The notes: generated from the sequence alone by a model not told the origin. A stretch of 24,976 nucleotides of DNA from CAZTEB01 sp964612735 (GCA_964612735.1 CAZTEB010000009.1:1-24976), one strand, 5' to 3'; numbered from the stretch's first letter, positions 5,888 through 14,785 are shown. Numbers and translations: made by a program.

Positions 5888-8491
5888 ATGTCAGCTTCGT
5901 CATCAAAAAGAAAGAGTTCGCTTAAGGCTGCTTTTGTAGGTACGTCGAGTTCGAGTAGCAGCGACAACTCAAAATCAAAAGCCTCAGCTACTACTAAAGA
6001 GACTACTGACAAAGCAGATAAAAACGTTAGCAAAAAAGCCAGCAACAACTCAAGTCCGCCCACTACCAAACACTCTCTGCTCAAGCGCGCACAACTCTTC
6101 TTCATTAGTAATGCCAAGCGCTGGAATCTAACTGCACAAAACAAATCTAAAAAACAAAAACCACCGTCGTTTGTGTCGGGTTTGCCAACTGTTCTTCAGA
6201 TACCATTCAAGGTGCTTGCTTTTGGCTGGCGCAATCCATTCATCCGCTACGGCGTTTTGGGCTTGATGATCTTAATGATCGGGGGCTTGCTCTATATCCT
6301 ACGAGACCTACCTTCACCAACTAAACTTGGCAGCGGCGAAAACTTTGCAGTCAGCACTCAAATCTTTGACCGCAATGGCGTGTTACTCTATGAAGTCTTT
6401 GGCGATGAACATCGCTTGCCTATAGATAGTCAAGAACTACCAGACTATGTACTCCAGGCTACTGTAGCCATCGAAGACCAAAGATTTTATCGCCACTTTG
6501 GCTTTGACATCATCGGCATCACTCGAGCATTGACCAACAACCTTCGCGGTCAACCAATCGAAGGCGGCTCGACTATCACTCAACAACTCGTCAAAAACGC
6601 TCTACTCTCGCCAGAGCGCTCGCTCAAGCGTAAAGCAAAAGAGGCAGTTTTGGCCGTATTTACAGAAGCCTTATACTCCAAAGAAGACATCTTAGAAATG
6701 TATCTCAATTACATCTCGTATGGCGGCAATGCTGTAGGAATCGAAGCAGCTGCTCAGCGCTACTTTGATAAACCAGCCAAAGAGTTGACGTTGGCTGAAG
6801 CTGCCCTACTAGTTGGTCTGCCACAGGCTCCAAGTCGTTACTCGCCATTTGGCTCCAATCCTCAAGCTGCCAAAGATCGCCAAGCAGAAGTGCTCCGCAG
6901 AATGGTAGAAGATGGCTATATTACTGCCACCGAAGCTGCCGAGGCTGAAGCCGAAGTACTCAACTTTGCTCTCAAGACTACCGACATCAAAGCACCCCAC
7001 TTTGTATTCTTTGTCAGAGATCAGCTCTATGAGGAGTATGGCGTAGAGACAGTTGAGCGTGGCGGTCTGCGTGTCACTACTACTCTTGATCTTGAGCTTC
7101 ACAATGCTGCTCAAGCTTCACTCTCCGCAGAAGTCGATTCCCTGGAGCGATATAGGGTAGGTAATGGCGCAGCCATGGTCGTTAAACCAAGTACGGGTGA
7201 AATCCTGAGCATGATTGGCTCTCGTGATTACTTCGACACAGCCAACGATGGACAAGTGAACGTAGCTATCGCAGAGCGACAACCAGGATCGTCAATCAAG
7301 CCCATCATGTACGCCACTGGTTTTCAAGAAAAAGTTTTGAATCCTGGTACCGTACTTGTCGACTCACCCACCTGCTTCAAAGTGCCTGGCCAAACTGATT
7401 ACTGCCCTAAAAACTACGATGGCAGCTTCAAGGGTCCGATCTCAGTCAGAGACTCTCTGGGAAATTCTCTGAACATCACCGCAGTTAAGTCACTCAAGGC
7501 CATCGGCTTAGAAGCATTCATTCGTCAAGCTAATGCCATGGGTATCACTGACTGGACCGATCCTTCACGTTATGGACTGTCACTCACCTTGGGTGGCGGT
7601 GAAGTAACTATGCTGAATATGGCACAGGCCTTCAGCGTCTTAGCAAATCAAGGCGTCAAGGTTCCGCTGACTCCAATTCTTAAGGTAGAAGATTACCAGG
7701 GTAAAGTGCTGGATGAAATAGACATTGAACAACGACGAGAAGACTTAGGTTACCTAACAGAGTTTGAAGATGATGAGTCTGGTGACTTAGAGCGGGTTAT
7801 GAATCGAGCACCAGCATACCTTGCTTCACACATCATGCAGGATAATAATGCTCGCCAACTTGCGTTCGGACCACGCTCAGAGCTCGTTATTCCCAATCAA
7901 GTCGTCAGCGCTAAAACGGGCACCACCAATGACTTAAAAGACAACTGGACCGTTGGCTTCACGCCAGAATTTCTGACAATCACTTGGGTAGGAAATAATG
8001 ATGGCACGCCAATGAATCCCTACTTGGTCTCTGGTGTGACTGGCGCAGCTCCGATCTGGAACGACATCATGACGTACATTCTGGCTGACCAAGAGCCACT
8101 TTGGCAAGAAAAACCAGACAGTGTAGCTTCTTCGGACGTCTGTGCTCATGGCTTTCCACCAGGATACCGAGGAGCTCCCAACGACTGTGACGTCCGCTAC
8201 ACTGAGTTGTTCTGGAAAGATGGCCAGCCATCTAACTCTAGAGTCGTCAAAAAGAATGCCTGGATCAAGGCAGAGACTGGCTTACCACCACAACCTGGTG
8301 ACACCGAAGGCTTAGTGCTCGAAGAGCACGCCTTCTATCAAGATCCTGTCACAGAATTCTACTGCGCTGACTGCAACAGACCTGTGGATGAAGAAGGCAA
8401 ACCCATATACGAGCAACAAATCATCGAGTACATCTTGCCTGACTTTAGCCAAGACTCGGAGCAAGGTGCTCCAGAAGCCCCAGCTCAATAA
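5888..8491 (+). CDS. Bifunctional penicillin-binding protein 1A (transglycosylase/transpeptidase)
   Basis: 867 aa class A PBP. It polymerises lipid II into glycan strands and cross-links peptides outside the membrane. Residues 1-115 are a cytoplasmic Ser/Lys/Thr-rich tail; the membrane anchor is about 121-138. The GT51 domain has all its motifs: catalytic E196 in EDQRFYRHFG, GGSTITQQLVKN, KRKAKEAVLA and KEDILEMYLN. The transpeptidase has SSIK (S468 nucleophile, K471), SLN (526-528) and KTG (675-677). After this comes a Pro/Glu-rich C-terminal part with several Cys, including a CADC pair, which may form disulfides. The GH18-like gene follows after 2 bases. The start rests on the first ATG after a -10 element. 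Paralogue of the gene at 9748-12717. Confidence 0.96.
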   Translation: MSASSSKRKSSLKAAFVGTSSSSSSDNSKSKASATTKETTDKADKNVSKKASNNSSPPTTKHSLLKRAQLFFISNAKRWNLTAQNKSKKQKPPSFVSGLPTVLQIPFKVLAFGWRNPFIRYGVLGLMILMIGGLLYILRDLPSPTKLGSGENFAVSTQIFDRNGVLLYEVFGDEHRLPIDSQELPDYVLQATVAIEDQRFYRHFGFDIIGITRALTNNLRGQPIEGGSTITQQLVKNALLSPERSLKRKAKEAVLAVFTEALYSKEDILEMYLNYISYGGNAVGIEAAAQRYFDKPAKELTLAEAALLVGLPQAPSRYSPFGSNPQAAKDRQAEVLRRMVEDGYITATEAAEAEAEVLNFALKTTDIKAPHFVFFVRDQLYEEYGVETVERGGLRVTTTLDLELHNAAQASLSAEVDSLERYRVGNGAAMVVKPSTGEILSMIGSRDYFDTANDGQVNVAIAERQPGSSIKPIMYATGFQEKVLNPGTVLVDSPTCFKVPGQTDYCPKNYDGSFKGPISVRDSLGNSLNITAVKSLKAIGLEAFIRQANAMGITDWTDPSRYGLSLTLGGGEVTMLNMAQAFSVLANQGVKVPLTPILKVEDYQGKVLDEIDIEQRREDLGYLTEFEDDESGDLERVMNRAPAYLASHIMQDNNARQLAFGPRSELVIPNQVVSAKTGTTNDLKDNWTVGFTPEFLTITWVGNNDGTPMNPYLVSGVTGAAPIWNDIMTYILADQEPLWQEKPDSVASSDVCAHGFPPGYRGAPNDCDVRYTELFWKDGQPSNSRVVKKNAWIKAETGLPPQPGDTEGLVLEEHAFYQDPVTEFYCADCNRPVDEEGKPIYEQQIIEYILPDFSQDSEQGAPEAPAQ

Positions 8492-8493
8492 TC

Positions 8494-9696
8494 ATGGTTA
8501 CTGCTGTGCGCCGTTTTTTCACACCTCTCAAAGTACTATGGGTGGTCAGCTTGCTCATTCTGGGTGGCTCTGTTTTCTTCTGGTACAACCAAACTCGCCC
8601 CCTACTCTCGCCACTCACCCAACAAGCTTCTCGCTTCATCAGTGGTAGCGTCCTATCATCTTCGAGTACTCAAAAAATAGTGTACGGCTTCCTTCCATAC
8701 TGGAACGTAGACAACGTCACCTTGCAGCCAGAACTGACACACTTAAGCTACTTCGGGCTTACCATAGCAGCTGACGGATCACTCGTGACTCGTGAAAGCA
8801 CGTATGGTGAACCAGGCTACACCAAGTATCATTCAAACTCTTTCCAAGATGTTCTTCAATCTCACGATGGCAAGCTAGAACTTACATTCACGCAGTTCGA
8901 CAACGATGACATCGTGGCATTTTTGTCTTCACCATTAGCGCACCAAAGGTTTCTTCAATCACTCGATACCATACTGCAATCAAGCACTGCCTCAGGAATT
9001 AACATAGATATTGAGTACTCAGGTGAAGTCACAGATGCCCTGCGTAATAACTTTGTAGACTTCATGCAAACACTTGATACTCACGTAGACCAAAAACGCC
9101 CAGGGACACAGATCTCTATAGACATGTATGCCAGTGCAGCTAGTAAGAGAACGGCTTGGGATGTAGCTCGAATCGCACCACATGTGGACTACATAGTAGT
9201 GATGGCCTACGATTTCCACCAACGCTCATCAACTGTCGCTGGACCAGTAGCGCCTCTTTTTGGCGGTAAAGACCTCTGGGATAACGACATAGCTGAGTTT
9301 TTACAAACGTATCTAGAAGTAGTGCCGCCCGAAAAAATTCTGTTAGGTGTGCCGTTCTATGGCTATGAATGGCAAACTGAAACCAGAGATGCGCAAGCTC
9401 ACACCTTTCCTCGAACTGGTTCAACTGCCAGCTTCAAGCGTGTGCAAGAATTACTAGCTCAGAGCGAAGAACTGGAGGTGGAAGAGCAATGGAATGACCA
9501 AGCGCTTTCACCATATTTATCGTATACTGAGGATGGACAGATTTTTGTGGTGTACTACGAGAACTCACGCTCGATGTCATACAAACTAGACTTAGTACAT
9601 CAACTTGATCTAGCCGGAGTCGCCATTTGGGCATTAGGCTACGAGGGCAACTCACGAGAGTTATGGGACGTCGTACAGCGAAAAGTCTCTCTCTAG
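8494..9696 (+). CDS. Membrane-anchored GH18-family glycosidase (YaaH-like), probable cell-wall hydrolase
   Basis: 400 aa. A single N-terminal anchor (about 13-30) puts the rest outside the membrane. The body is a GH18 TIM barrel: KIVYGFLPYW at the first strand, the catalytic strand GINIDIE with D172 and acid/base E174, VVMAYDFH, GVPFYGYEW and a terminal GVAIWALGYEG. The DxxDxDxE motif is partly reduced but retains the essential DxE. The family includes chitinases and spore-cortex glucosaminidases such as YaaH. Its position between two PBP1A genes, two bases after the first, points to peptidoglycan cleavage or remodelling rather than chitin use; that is inference. No Shine-Dalgarno is seen, so translation probably depends on termination of the upstream PBP1A. 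Confidence 0.9.
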   Translation: MVTAVRRFFTPLKVLWVVSLLILGGSVFFWYNQTRPLLSPLTQQASRFISGSVLSSSSTQKIVYGFLPYWNVDNVTLQPELTHLSYFGLTIAADGSLVTRESTYGEPGYTKYHSNSFQDVLQSHDGKLELTFTQFDNDDIVAFLSSPLAHQRFLQSLDTILQSSTASGINIDIEYSGEVTDALRNNFVDFMQTLDTHVDQKRPGTQISIDMYASAASKRTAWDVARIAPHVDYIVVMAYDFHQRSSTVAGPVAPLFGGKDLWDNDIAEFLQTYLEVVPPEKILLGVPFYGYEWQTETRDAQAHTFPRTGSTASFKRVQELLAQSEELEVEEQWNDQALSPYLSYTEDGQIFVVYYENSRSMSYKLDLVHQLDLAGVAIWALGYEGNSRELWDVVQRKVSL

Positions 9697-9711
9697 AGCG
9701 CATCGTTCTAA

Positions 9712-9740
9712 TTGTTATAAACTATATCATATGCTATCAT
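9712..9740 (+). promoter_or_regulatory. Promoter of second PBP1A gene, leaderless-type
   Basis: TTGTTA (9712-9717), a 17-bp spacer and TATCAT (9735-9740) preceded by TGC (extended -10). The -10 ends seven bases before the ATG at 9748, placing the transcript start at or next to the start codon. No Shine-Dalgarno. Confidence 0.65.
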
Positions 9741-9747
9741 CGCTGAC

Positions 9748-12717
9748 ATGGCGAGGAAACAACCTATAACAAAAAAAACCTCAAGACGCAGAGCTGCCAC
9801 CAGCTCATCGCAGACCTCTCGTAGACCTTCAAAAAAATCTTCTTCAAAAACATCACACGCTCACCCATTTTTCACCAAAGATCCTTTACTCGTATTTGCT
9901 GCCAAACAGCTCGCTGCAACGCTTCCCAACTTCTCAACTACGCACCTTAGGAAAACAGCACAGCCGATTGCTAATACAACCAATCGTGCTTCAAAAAAAG
10001 TAGCGGCGATACTCAACACATACTGGAGTACAACTAAAAAGAAAACGAAAAGATATCGAGCGAAATTCAAGCGTCAATCAGCTGAAAAGAGCATCGTCAT
10101 TCGCAAGAGAAGTGGCGACATTTTTTCGCAAAGCCAAGGCTACCTAGACAGCATCAGTCAGTGGTCTACCAAACAACGACAGCAGACACTAGCTTCATTG
10201 GCAAGCATCAAGAAGTGGCTACAGACTACCACCAGTCCTTTGGCTGGCATACTATTCACCACCAGAGCAACCAAAAAGAAGACTAAAAAAGGTAAGCAAC
10301 GCTCTCGAACTAGCAAACTACGACTAAGTCCTCTAGCAGTAGCACTTCACAAGTTCTCAAGCACGCTCAAGCCAACCGCGCGCCTAGCCAAACTTAAACA
10401 CCATTGGCCCAAGTTGCAGTTGCCACAACTACCCCGGCTACCCCAACGCTTGCGCGTCACTATCTCAGAGGTTATGAATGAACTCAGAGCAATCGTCCTT
10501 CTGCCAGCATCTGGAAAAGTAAAAAAAACTACAGCAAAAGCTTCTAAAGCTAGTAAGAGAAGTAGAAGGAAACTACCACTTTGGAAAAAGACTTGGCGAT
10601 CGCTGCTCACTACTGTCGACGTTTTTGCCACCAGCATCTTTGAACATCGCATAGCATTGGTCAGCATCTTCTTGATCGTGGCTGGCATAGCTGGCGCCAC
10701 TTGGTCTGGATACATGTATGTTTTTGATGGTTTGCCCGAACCCCAAGAAATCGTCACACGCCAACAAAACGTCACTACCAGAATTCTTGATCGCAACGGC
10801 GAAGTACTATTTCGACTCTATAAAGATGAGAACCGCACCCTGATCGCGCTTTCCGAACTACCAGTCCACGTGACTCAAGCCACCATCGCCATCGAAGATC
10901 AAAGTTTCTACGACCATGTCGGCTTCTCAATTCCGGGTATTACTCGAGCATTCATTGGCAATATTCAGGGCGAATCAGTGCAAGGTGGCTCTACCATTAC
11001 ACAACAACTCGTCAAAAACAGATTGCTCACTCCAGAACGAACTATTCGTAGAAAAATCAGAGAGGTGGTACTCGCCATCTCAGTCGACGCCACGTACACC
11101 AAAGATGAAATCTTGGAAATGTATCTCAACCAAGTCGCGTATGGTGGCGCCACCTACGGCATCGAGGAAGCAGCTCAAAACTACTTCGGAAAATCAGCTC
11201 GAGAGCTCACGTTAGCTGAAAGCAGTATGCTGGCTGGACTACCAGCAGCCCCTTCGGTGTACTCACCATTTGGCACCCATCCAGAGCTTGCCTATAATCG
11301 CCAGGCAGAAGTGCTGCGTAGAATGGTAGAAGATGGCTATATTACCCAAGACGAAGCCAATCAAGCCAGATCACAGGAACTGGCATTTCGACCAAATACC
11401 ATCGATATTCAAGCTCCCCACTTCGTGATGTACGTTAGGGAGTTACTGGCGACACAGTTTGGTGAAGAAGCGCTCCAGCAGGCTGGCTTCGAAGTGACCA
11501 CCACACTCGACCTAGAACTTCAAAACTTGGTACAAGAAAAAGTCACAGATGAGGTAGATAAGCTGCAGAACTTACGAGTTAGCAACGGGGCCGCGCTCGT
11601 TACCCGACCAAGTAGTGGTGAAATCTTGAGCATGGTCGGCAGCAAAGACTACTTTGATTTTGAGCACGACGGTCAGGTAAATGTCACATTACGACCCCGC
11701 CAGCCAGGCTCATCCATTAAGCCACTCACCTACGCCACTGCGCTAGAAAAGGGCAAGACGCCCTCCACCATCATCGACGATGCTCCCATCACTTTTACGG
11801 ATCCTTGGGGCAAATCATACAGTCCCAAAAACTATGATGGTAGATATCATGGCCGAGTTACTCTCAAGTCTGCCTTAGCAAACTCATATAATATTCCCGC
11901 TGTTAAGCTGCTAGCTGATATCGGAGTATCGACGCTGATCGATAAGGCTCAGCAACTAGGTATCTCCACTTGGACCGAGCGCACTAGATTTGGACTATCA
12001 CTAACTCTCGGTGGCGGTGAAGTGTTGATGACTGATATGGCCCAAGCCTACGGCACCTTTGCCAATAATGGTCGGACCGTTCCCCTCAACCCCATCTTGG
12101 AGATCAAGGACTCACATGGGCAAGTCGTGTATAGAAACGAGTGTGCTCAAGGTGGCTATAACTGCCCCAGCACCCGCACCTTTGATCCCAGAGTAGCCTA
12201 CCAGATTAACGAGATTCTCTCAGATAACGCAGCTCGAACTCCAGCCTTCGGCTCACACTCAGTGCTCGCCATCCCTGATCAACAAGTTGCCGTAAAGACT
12301 GGAACAACCAACAACCTTCGAGACAACTGGACCATCGGTTACACCAGCGACATCTTAGTAGCAACCTGGGTAGGCAACAATGACAACACCCCAATGAGCT
12401 ACGTCGCTTCAGGCATCACTGGTGCTTCTCCGATCTGGAATAACATTATTCGACTGACACTTGATGAGGAAAACCCTCACGCCTTTGGCGCTCCCAGCGG
12501 GATGATCAAAGTAGCTATCTGCCCCTATACCGGGACGCTCACTTGTAGTGGCTGCCCTCGCACCGTAGAAGAGTACTTCGTGCCAGGAACTGAGCCGAAG
12601 CGCGCTTGTAATCCAGCCTACTTCCAACCAAAAGAAGATCCTGAAAATCCAGGACAACCAGACGGCTCAACGGCAAATAATCAAACTTCTAGGTTCAGTA
12701 GCCCTACCAGGCTTTGA
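9748..12717 (+). CDS. Bifunctional penicillin-binding protein 1A with about 300-residue basic cytoplasmic tail
   Basis: 989 aa class A PBP, longer than usual because of its N-terminus. Residues 1-300 are Lys/Arg/Ser/Thr-rich, of low complexity, and should lie in the cytoplasm; the anchor is about 302-326. GT51 motifs: catalytic E383 in EDQSFYDHVG, GGSTITQQLVKN, RRKIREVVLA and KDEILEMYLN. Transpeptidase motifs: SSIK (S655, K658), SYN (713-715) and KTG (850-852). The C-terminus has CPYTGTLTCSGCP and EYFVPGTEP...C, typical of PBP1A tails. The catalytic regions closely resemble the PBP at 5888-8491 (for example QAEVLRRMVEDGYIT in both), so the two are paralogues, while the tails are unrelated in sequence. 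It ends at a TGA and converges on the next block. Confidence 0.96.
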   Translation: MARKQPITKKTSRRRAATSSSQTSRRPSKKSSSKTSHAHPFFTKDPLLVFAAKQLAATLPNFSTTHLRKTAQPIANTTNRASKKVAAILNTYWSTTKKKTKRYRAKFKRQSAEKSIVIRKRSGDIFSQSQGYLDSISQWSTKQRQQTLASLASIKKWLQTTTSPLAGILFTTRATKKKTKKGKQRSRTSKLRLSPLAVALHKFSSTLKPTARLAKLKHHWPKLQLPQLPRLPQRLRVTISEVMNELRAIVLLPASGKVKKTTAKASKASKRSRRKLPLWKKTWRSLLTTVDVFATSIFEHRIALVSIFLIVAGIAGATWSGYMYVFDGLPEPQEIVTRQQNVTTRILDRNGEVLFRLYKDENRTLIALSELPVHVTQATIAIEDQSFYDHVGFSIPGITRAFIGNIQGESVQGGSTITQQLVKNRLLTPERTIRRKIREVVLAISVDATYTKDEILEMYLNQVAYGGATYGIEEAAQNYFGKSARELTLAESSMLAGLPAAPSVYSPFGTHPELAYNRQAEVLRRMVEDGYITQDEANQARSQELAFRPNTIDIQAPHFVMYVRELLATQFGEEALQQAGFEVTTTLDLELQNLVQEKVTDEVDKLQNLRVSNGAALVTRPSSGEILSMVGSKDYFDFEHDGQVNVTLRPRQPGSSIKPLTYATALEKGKTPSTIIDDAPITFTDPWGKSYSPKNYDGRYHGRVTLKSALANSYNIPAVKLLADIGVSTLIDKAQQLGISTWTERTRFGLSLTLGGGEVLMTDMAQAYGTFANNGRTVPLNPILEIKDSHGQVVYRNECAQGGYNCPSTRTFDPRVAYQINEILSDNAARTPAFGSHSVLAIPDQQVAVKTGTTNNLRDNWTIGYTSDILVATWVGNNDNTPMSYVASGITGASPIWNNIIRLTLDEENPHAFGAPSGMIKVAICPYTGTLTCSGCPRTVEEYFVPGTEPKRACNPAYFQPKEDPENPGQPDGSTANNQTSRFSSPTRL

Positions 12718-12792
12718 GGTGGTGTATAGCTCTCTTGTTCCATCGACATCTTTCTACACTAGAATACTAGCTTCCCATCCACTGCCCCAACA
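12718..12792. other. Convergent intergenic region
   Basis: Seventy-five bases separate two convergent genes. Neither strand has a GC-rich hairpin followed by a T-run; only a weak CTAG-TATT-CTAG palindrome is seen. Termination here may be factor-dependent or may rely on a signal I cannot recognise. Confidence 0.5.
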
Positions 12793-13011
12793 CTAGTACA
12801 GCAATGAAACCAAAAAGGTTGCTGCCAGCACTAGCAGCAACAGCACTGGGCCCACTAGTCTCGACTTTAGCGAAGGTCTCTCTTCCTTCTTCTTAGAAGA
12901 CTTCTTTTTCTTCTTCTTGGCTCGTTTGGTAGCAGTCGCTTGTTTTTCTTCTTCTAGACGCTGCGTGTTGCGTTGAATTTCTTCAAGTTCTTGGGTTGTA
13001 AAAGCAGGCAT
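12793..13011 (-). CDS. Small tail-anchored Lys-rich membrane protein
   Basis: 72 aa, not recognised. Residues 1-27 look like an acidic, helical segment (ELEEIQRNTQRLEEEK). Residues 29-43 are mostly Lys and Ser. Residues 52-71 are a hydrophobic helix at the very C-terminus, so the protein should be tail-anchored with its body in the cytoplasm. It starts 12 bases after the stop of the cmk gene before it and has no clear Shine-Dalgarno, so it is probably translated as the last gene of the cmk operon. Its existence rests on the clean membrane/charge pattern and operon position. No function can be assigned. Confidence 0.7.
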   Translation of the reverse strand: MPAFTTQELEEIQRNTQRLEEEKQATATKRAKKKKKKSSKKKEERPSLKSRLVGPVLLLLVLAATFLVSLLY

Positions 13012-13023
13012 GATCAGTGGTAC

Positions 13024-13746
13024 TTAGCGTGAAGACTGAACTGGTAGCTCCATAATTCGACCAACGATGTCATCCACCACCTGGTCAATAGTTAGCTTAC
13101 TAGTGTCCAATACCCAGGCATCATCCACAATTTTTAAAGGATCGGTTTCTCTCTGCATATCCAGCTTGTCGCGCTCTCGCAGTTCTTTAAGTGCTTGCTC
13201 GAGGGTACTATCTTCGCCGGTGGTAAGTAGTTGTTCGTGGCGACGCCGAGCTCGGACTTCTTCAGATGCAGTCAAGTAGATTTTTAACTCAGCATTGGGT
13301 AGCACTTTATACGTAATGTCTCGACCTTCCATCACCACACTTCTATTGGCGGCAATTTCTTGCTGCTTCTGCACTAATACTTTTCTGACTTCAGCTAAAG
13401 CTGCAACCTTGGCTGTCAAAGCTGACACTTCCTTGGTACGAATTTTCCACGAGATATCTTCGTCATCAAGAAGTACTGTAGTCAATCGACCGTCTTGCTC
13501 TTGATCATTGGGGGTACGCTGGTCCAGCGTCACTTTCTTGAGAAGAGCGACTATTTCTGACTCAGCATCAGGAGATACCCCAGCTCGCTGAGCGAGTAGA
13601 GCTGCCGTGCGATACATGGCGCCAGTATCGATGTAGACCAGGTTGAGCCTTGAAGCTACCTTGCGCGCCACACTGCCTTTACCAGCAGCCACTGGACCAT
13701 CTATGGCGACTCGAAGTAGTGCTGGTGCGTTGGTAGCGCTGTACAT
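13024..13746 (-). CDS. cmk: Cytidylate kinase paralogue 1
   Basis: 240 aa, full length for Cmk, which phosphorylates CMP/dCMP with ATP. P-loop GPVAAGKGS (17-25; GKG also occurs in E. coli Cmk), then YIDTGAMYR, VRKVLVQKQQ, and R192/D196/R199 in RDKLDMQR, which match the CMP-binding R181/D185/R188 of E. coli. The usual GRDxGT motif is GRDITY here (141-146), and SPL is DPL. It follows the second cmk gene by 38 bases; a weak AAGG lies 12 bases before the ATG. It is the more divergent copy at the GRD loop. It may have altered specificity or a regulatory role. The symbol is by family; which copy is the main CMP kinase is unclear. Confidence 0.88.
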   Translation of the reverse strand: MYSATNAPALLRVAIDGPVAAGKGSVARKVASRLNLVYIDTGAMYRTAALLAQRAGVSPDAESEIVALLKKVTLDQRTPNDQEQDGRLTTVLLDDEDISWKIRTKEVSALTAKVAALAEVRKVLVQKQQEIAANRSVVMEGRDITYKVLPNAELKIYLTASEEVRARRRHEQLLTTGEDSTLEQALKELRERDKLDMQRETDPLKIVDDAWVLDTSKLTIDQVVDDIVGRIMELPVQSSR

Positions 13747-13784
13747 ATGGTTATTTTTGCCTTAGACTCTCTGTCCAGACGGAG

Positions 13785-14477
13785 CTAGGCAGACCTCATC
13801 TGGACTACCCGATTAAAAATCATGTCGATCACTTGGTCAATGGCCAAATCAGTAGTATCAAGCTTCCATGCGCCTGCGGCTGGCTTAAGTGGACTAGCTT
13901 TTCTGTTCATCTCACGAGTATCACGAGTTACAATACCGTCTTCAACTTCTTTGTATGTCTGTTTCTTCCCCATAGCGAGCATCTGCTCTCGCTTGCGTTT
14001 TACTCGAGATTCTAGAGAGGCACTCATGTAAATCTTGAGCTGTGCTTTAGGCAACACCTTAGTTCCGATGTCTCGACCTTCCATCACCACATCTTCATCT
14101 TCACTCATCTCCTGCTGAAGATGTACCAACACTTTCCGCACTGGTGCAAATTGACTGATAACTGAAGCGCCCTCAGCAATACTTGGTTTTCTGATCTCCC
14201 AGGATACGTCTTCATTATCAAGATACACTGACACGATCCTGCCGTCATTTTTATCACCGATTGGTCGAGCTAAGCGCAGTTTGCACTCCTTAGCAAGCGT
14301 GGCCAACGCCTTGGGATCTTCCCAGTTGATGCCTTGCTGTTTGGCAGCCAGAGCGACGGCTCTATACATAGCACCAGTGTCGATGTACACAAAGCCCAGC
14401 TTTCGTGCCACTCCTTTAGCTACCGTACTTTTCCCAGCCGCAACTGGACCATCTATAGCTAGATGAAAACACTTCAT
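13785..14477 (-). CDS. cmk: Cytidylate kinase paralogue 2
   Basis: 230 aa Cmk. P-loop GPVAAGKST (10-18), YIDTGAMYR, PVRKVLVHLQQ and canonical GRDIGT (134-139). In the segment that binds CMP it reads RDTREMNR: R185 and R192 are kept, while the Asp equivalent to E. coli D185 is Glu189. SPL is present, followed by PAAGAW where Ala-Asp-Ala is usual. AAAGAG lies three bases before the ATG. It is preceded by a LiaI-like membrane gene and followed by the tandem copy at 13024-13746, which has the opposite pattern of changes. Likely product: CDP/dCDP, the substrate pool for ribonucleotide reductase and lipid or nucleotide synthesis. Confidence 0.92.
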   Translation of the reverse strand: MKCFHLAIDGPVAAGKSTVAKGVARKLGFVYIDTGAMYRAVALAAKQQGINWEDPKALATLAKECKLRLARPIGDKNDGRIVSVYLDNEDVSWEIRKPSIAEGASVISQFAPVRKVLVHLQQEMSEDEDVVMEGRDIGTKVLPKAQLKIYMSASLESRVKRKREQMLAMGKKQTYKEVEDGIVTRDTREMNRKASPLKPAAGAWKLDTTDLAIDQVIDMIFNRVVQMRSA

Positions 14478-14507
14478 AGCTCTTTCTAACCGGGCAGGAA
14501 GCGAATA

Positions 14508-14753
14508 CTATTTTTTGCGTTTTTTGGTTGAGCGCTTCTTAGCAGAAGACTTGCGTGAGGATCTTCTAGCAGTCTTCTTAGTACTACTCATCCATTCTTC
14601 TCTATCAGAGGTAATTAGGCCACCCAAACCAACCACGATCAGAATCAAGGGCCAAAGGTTCCAGAAAATGGCAGGCAACAACCCCATGTTGGATGCTAGG
14701 AATATAAGGCCCATGGTCACGAGTGTGGCAGGCCAAAACACTTTTTTAGGCAT
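14508..14753 (-). CDS. LiaI/LiaF-like two-helix membrane protein with basic tail
   Basis: 81 aa. Two hydrophobic helices (about 6-21 and 29-48) with an FWNLWPLILIVVGLGGL segment typical of LiaI-LiaF-like transmembrane regions. A cytoplasmic tail (57-81) is composed almost entirely of Lys, Arg, Ser and Ala. An AAGGAG Shine-Dalgarno lies six bases before the ATG, the best in the window. It starts a unit with the two cmk genes and the tail-anchored peptide. In other bacteria the domain is linked to envelope-stress sensing; no such role can be shown here. Confidence 0.8.
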   Translation of the reverse strand: MPKKVFWPATLVTMGLIFLASNMGLLPAIFWNLWPLILIVVGLGGLITSDREEWMSSTKKTARRSSRKSSAKKRSTKKRKK

Positions 14754-14785
14754 ACTCTTCTCCTTACTGTGTTCTTGTCAGCTTC

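Noticed and set aside
12711..12720. Possible recoding of TGA (code 25) at the end of the second PBP1A
   Set aside because: Reading through the TGA gives only a short unrelated extension, and TGA also ends the CPBP gene; standard stops fit the family lengths.
13024..13746. GKGS in the P-loop of Cmk copy 1 as a sign of inactivity
   Set aside because: E. coli Cmk also has GKGT, so this is a normal variant.
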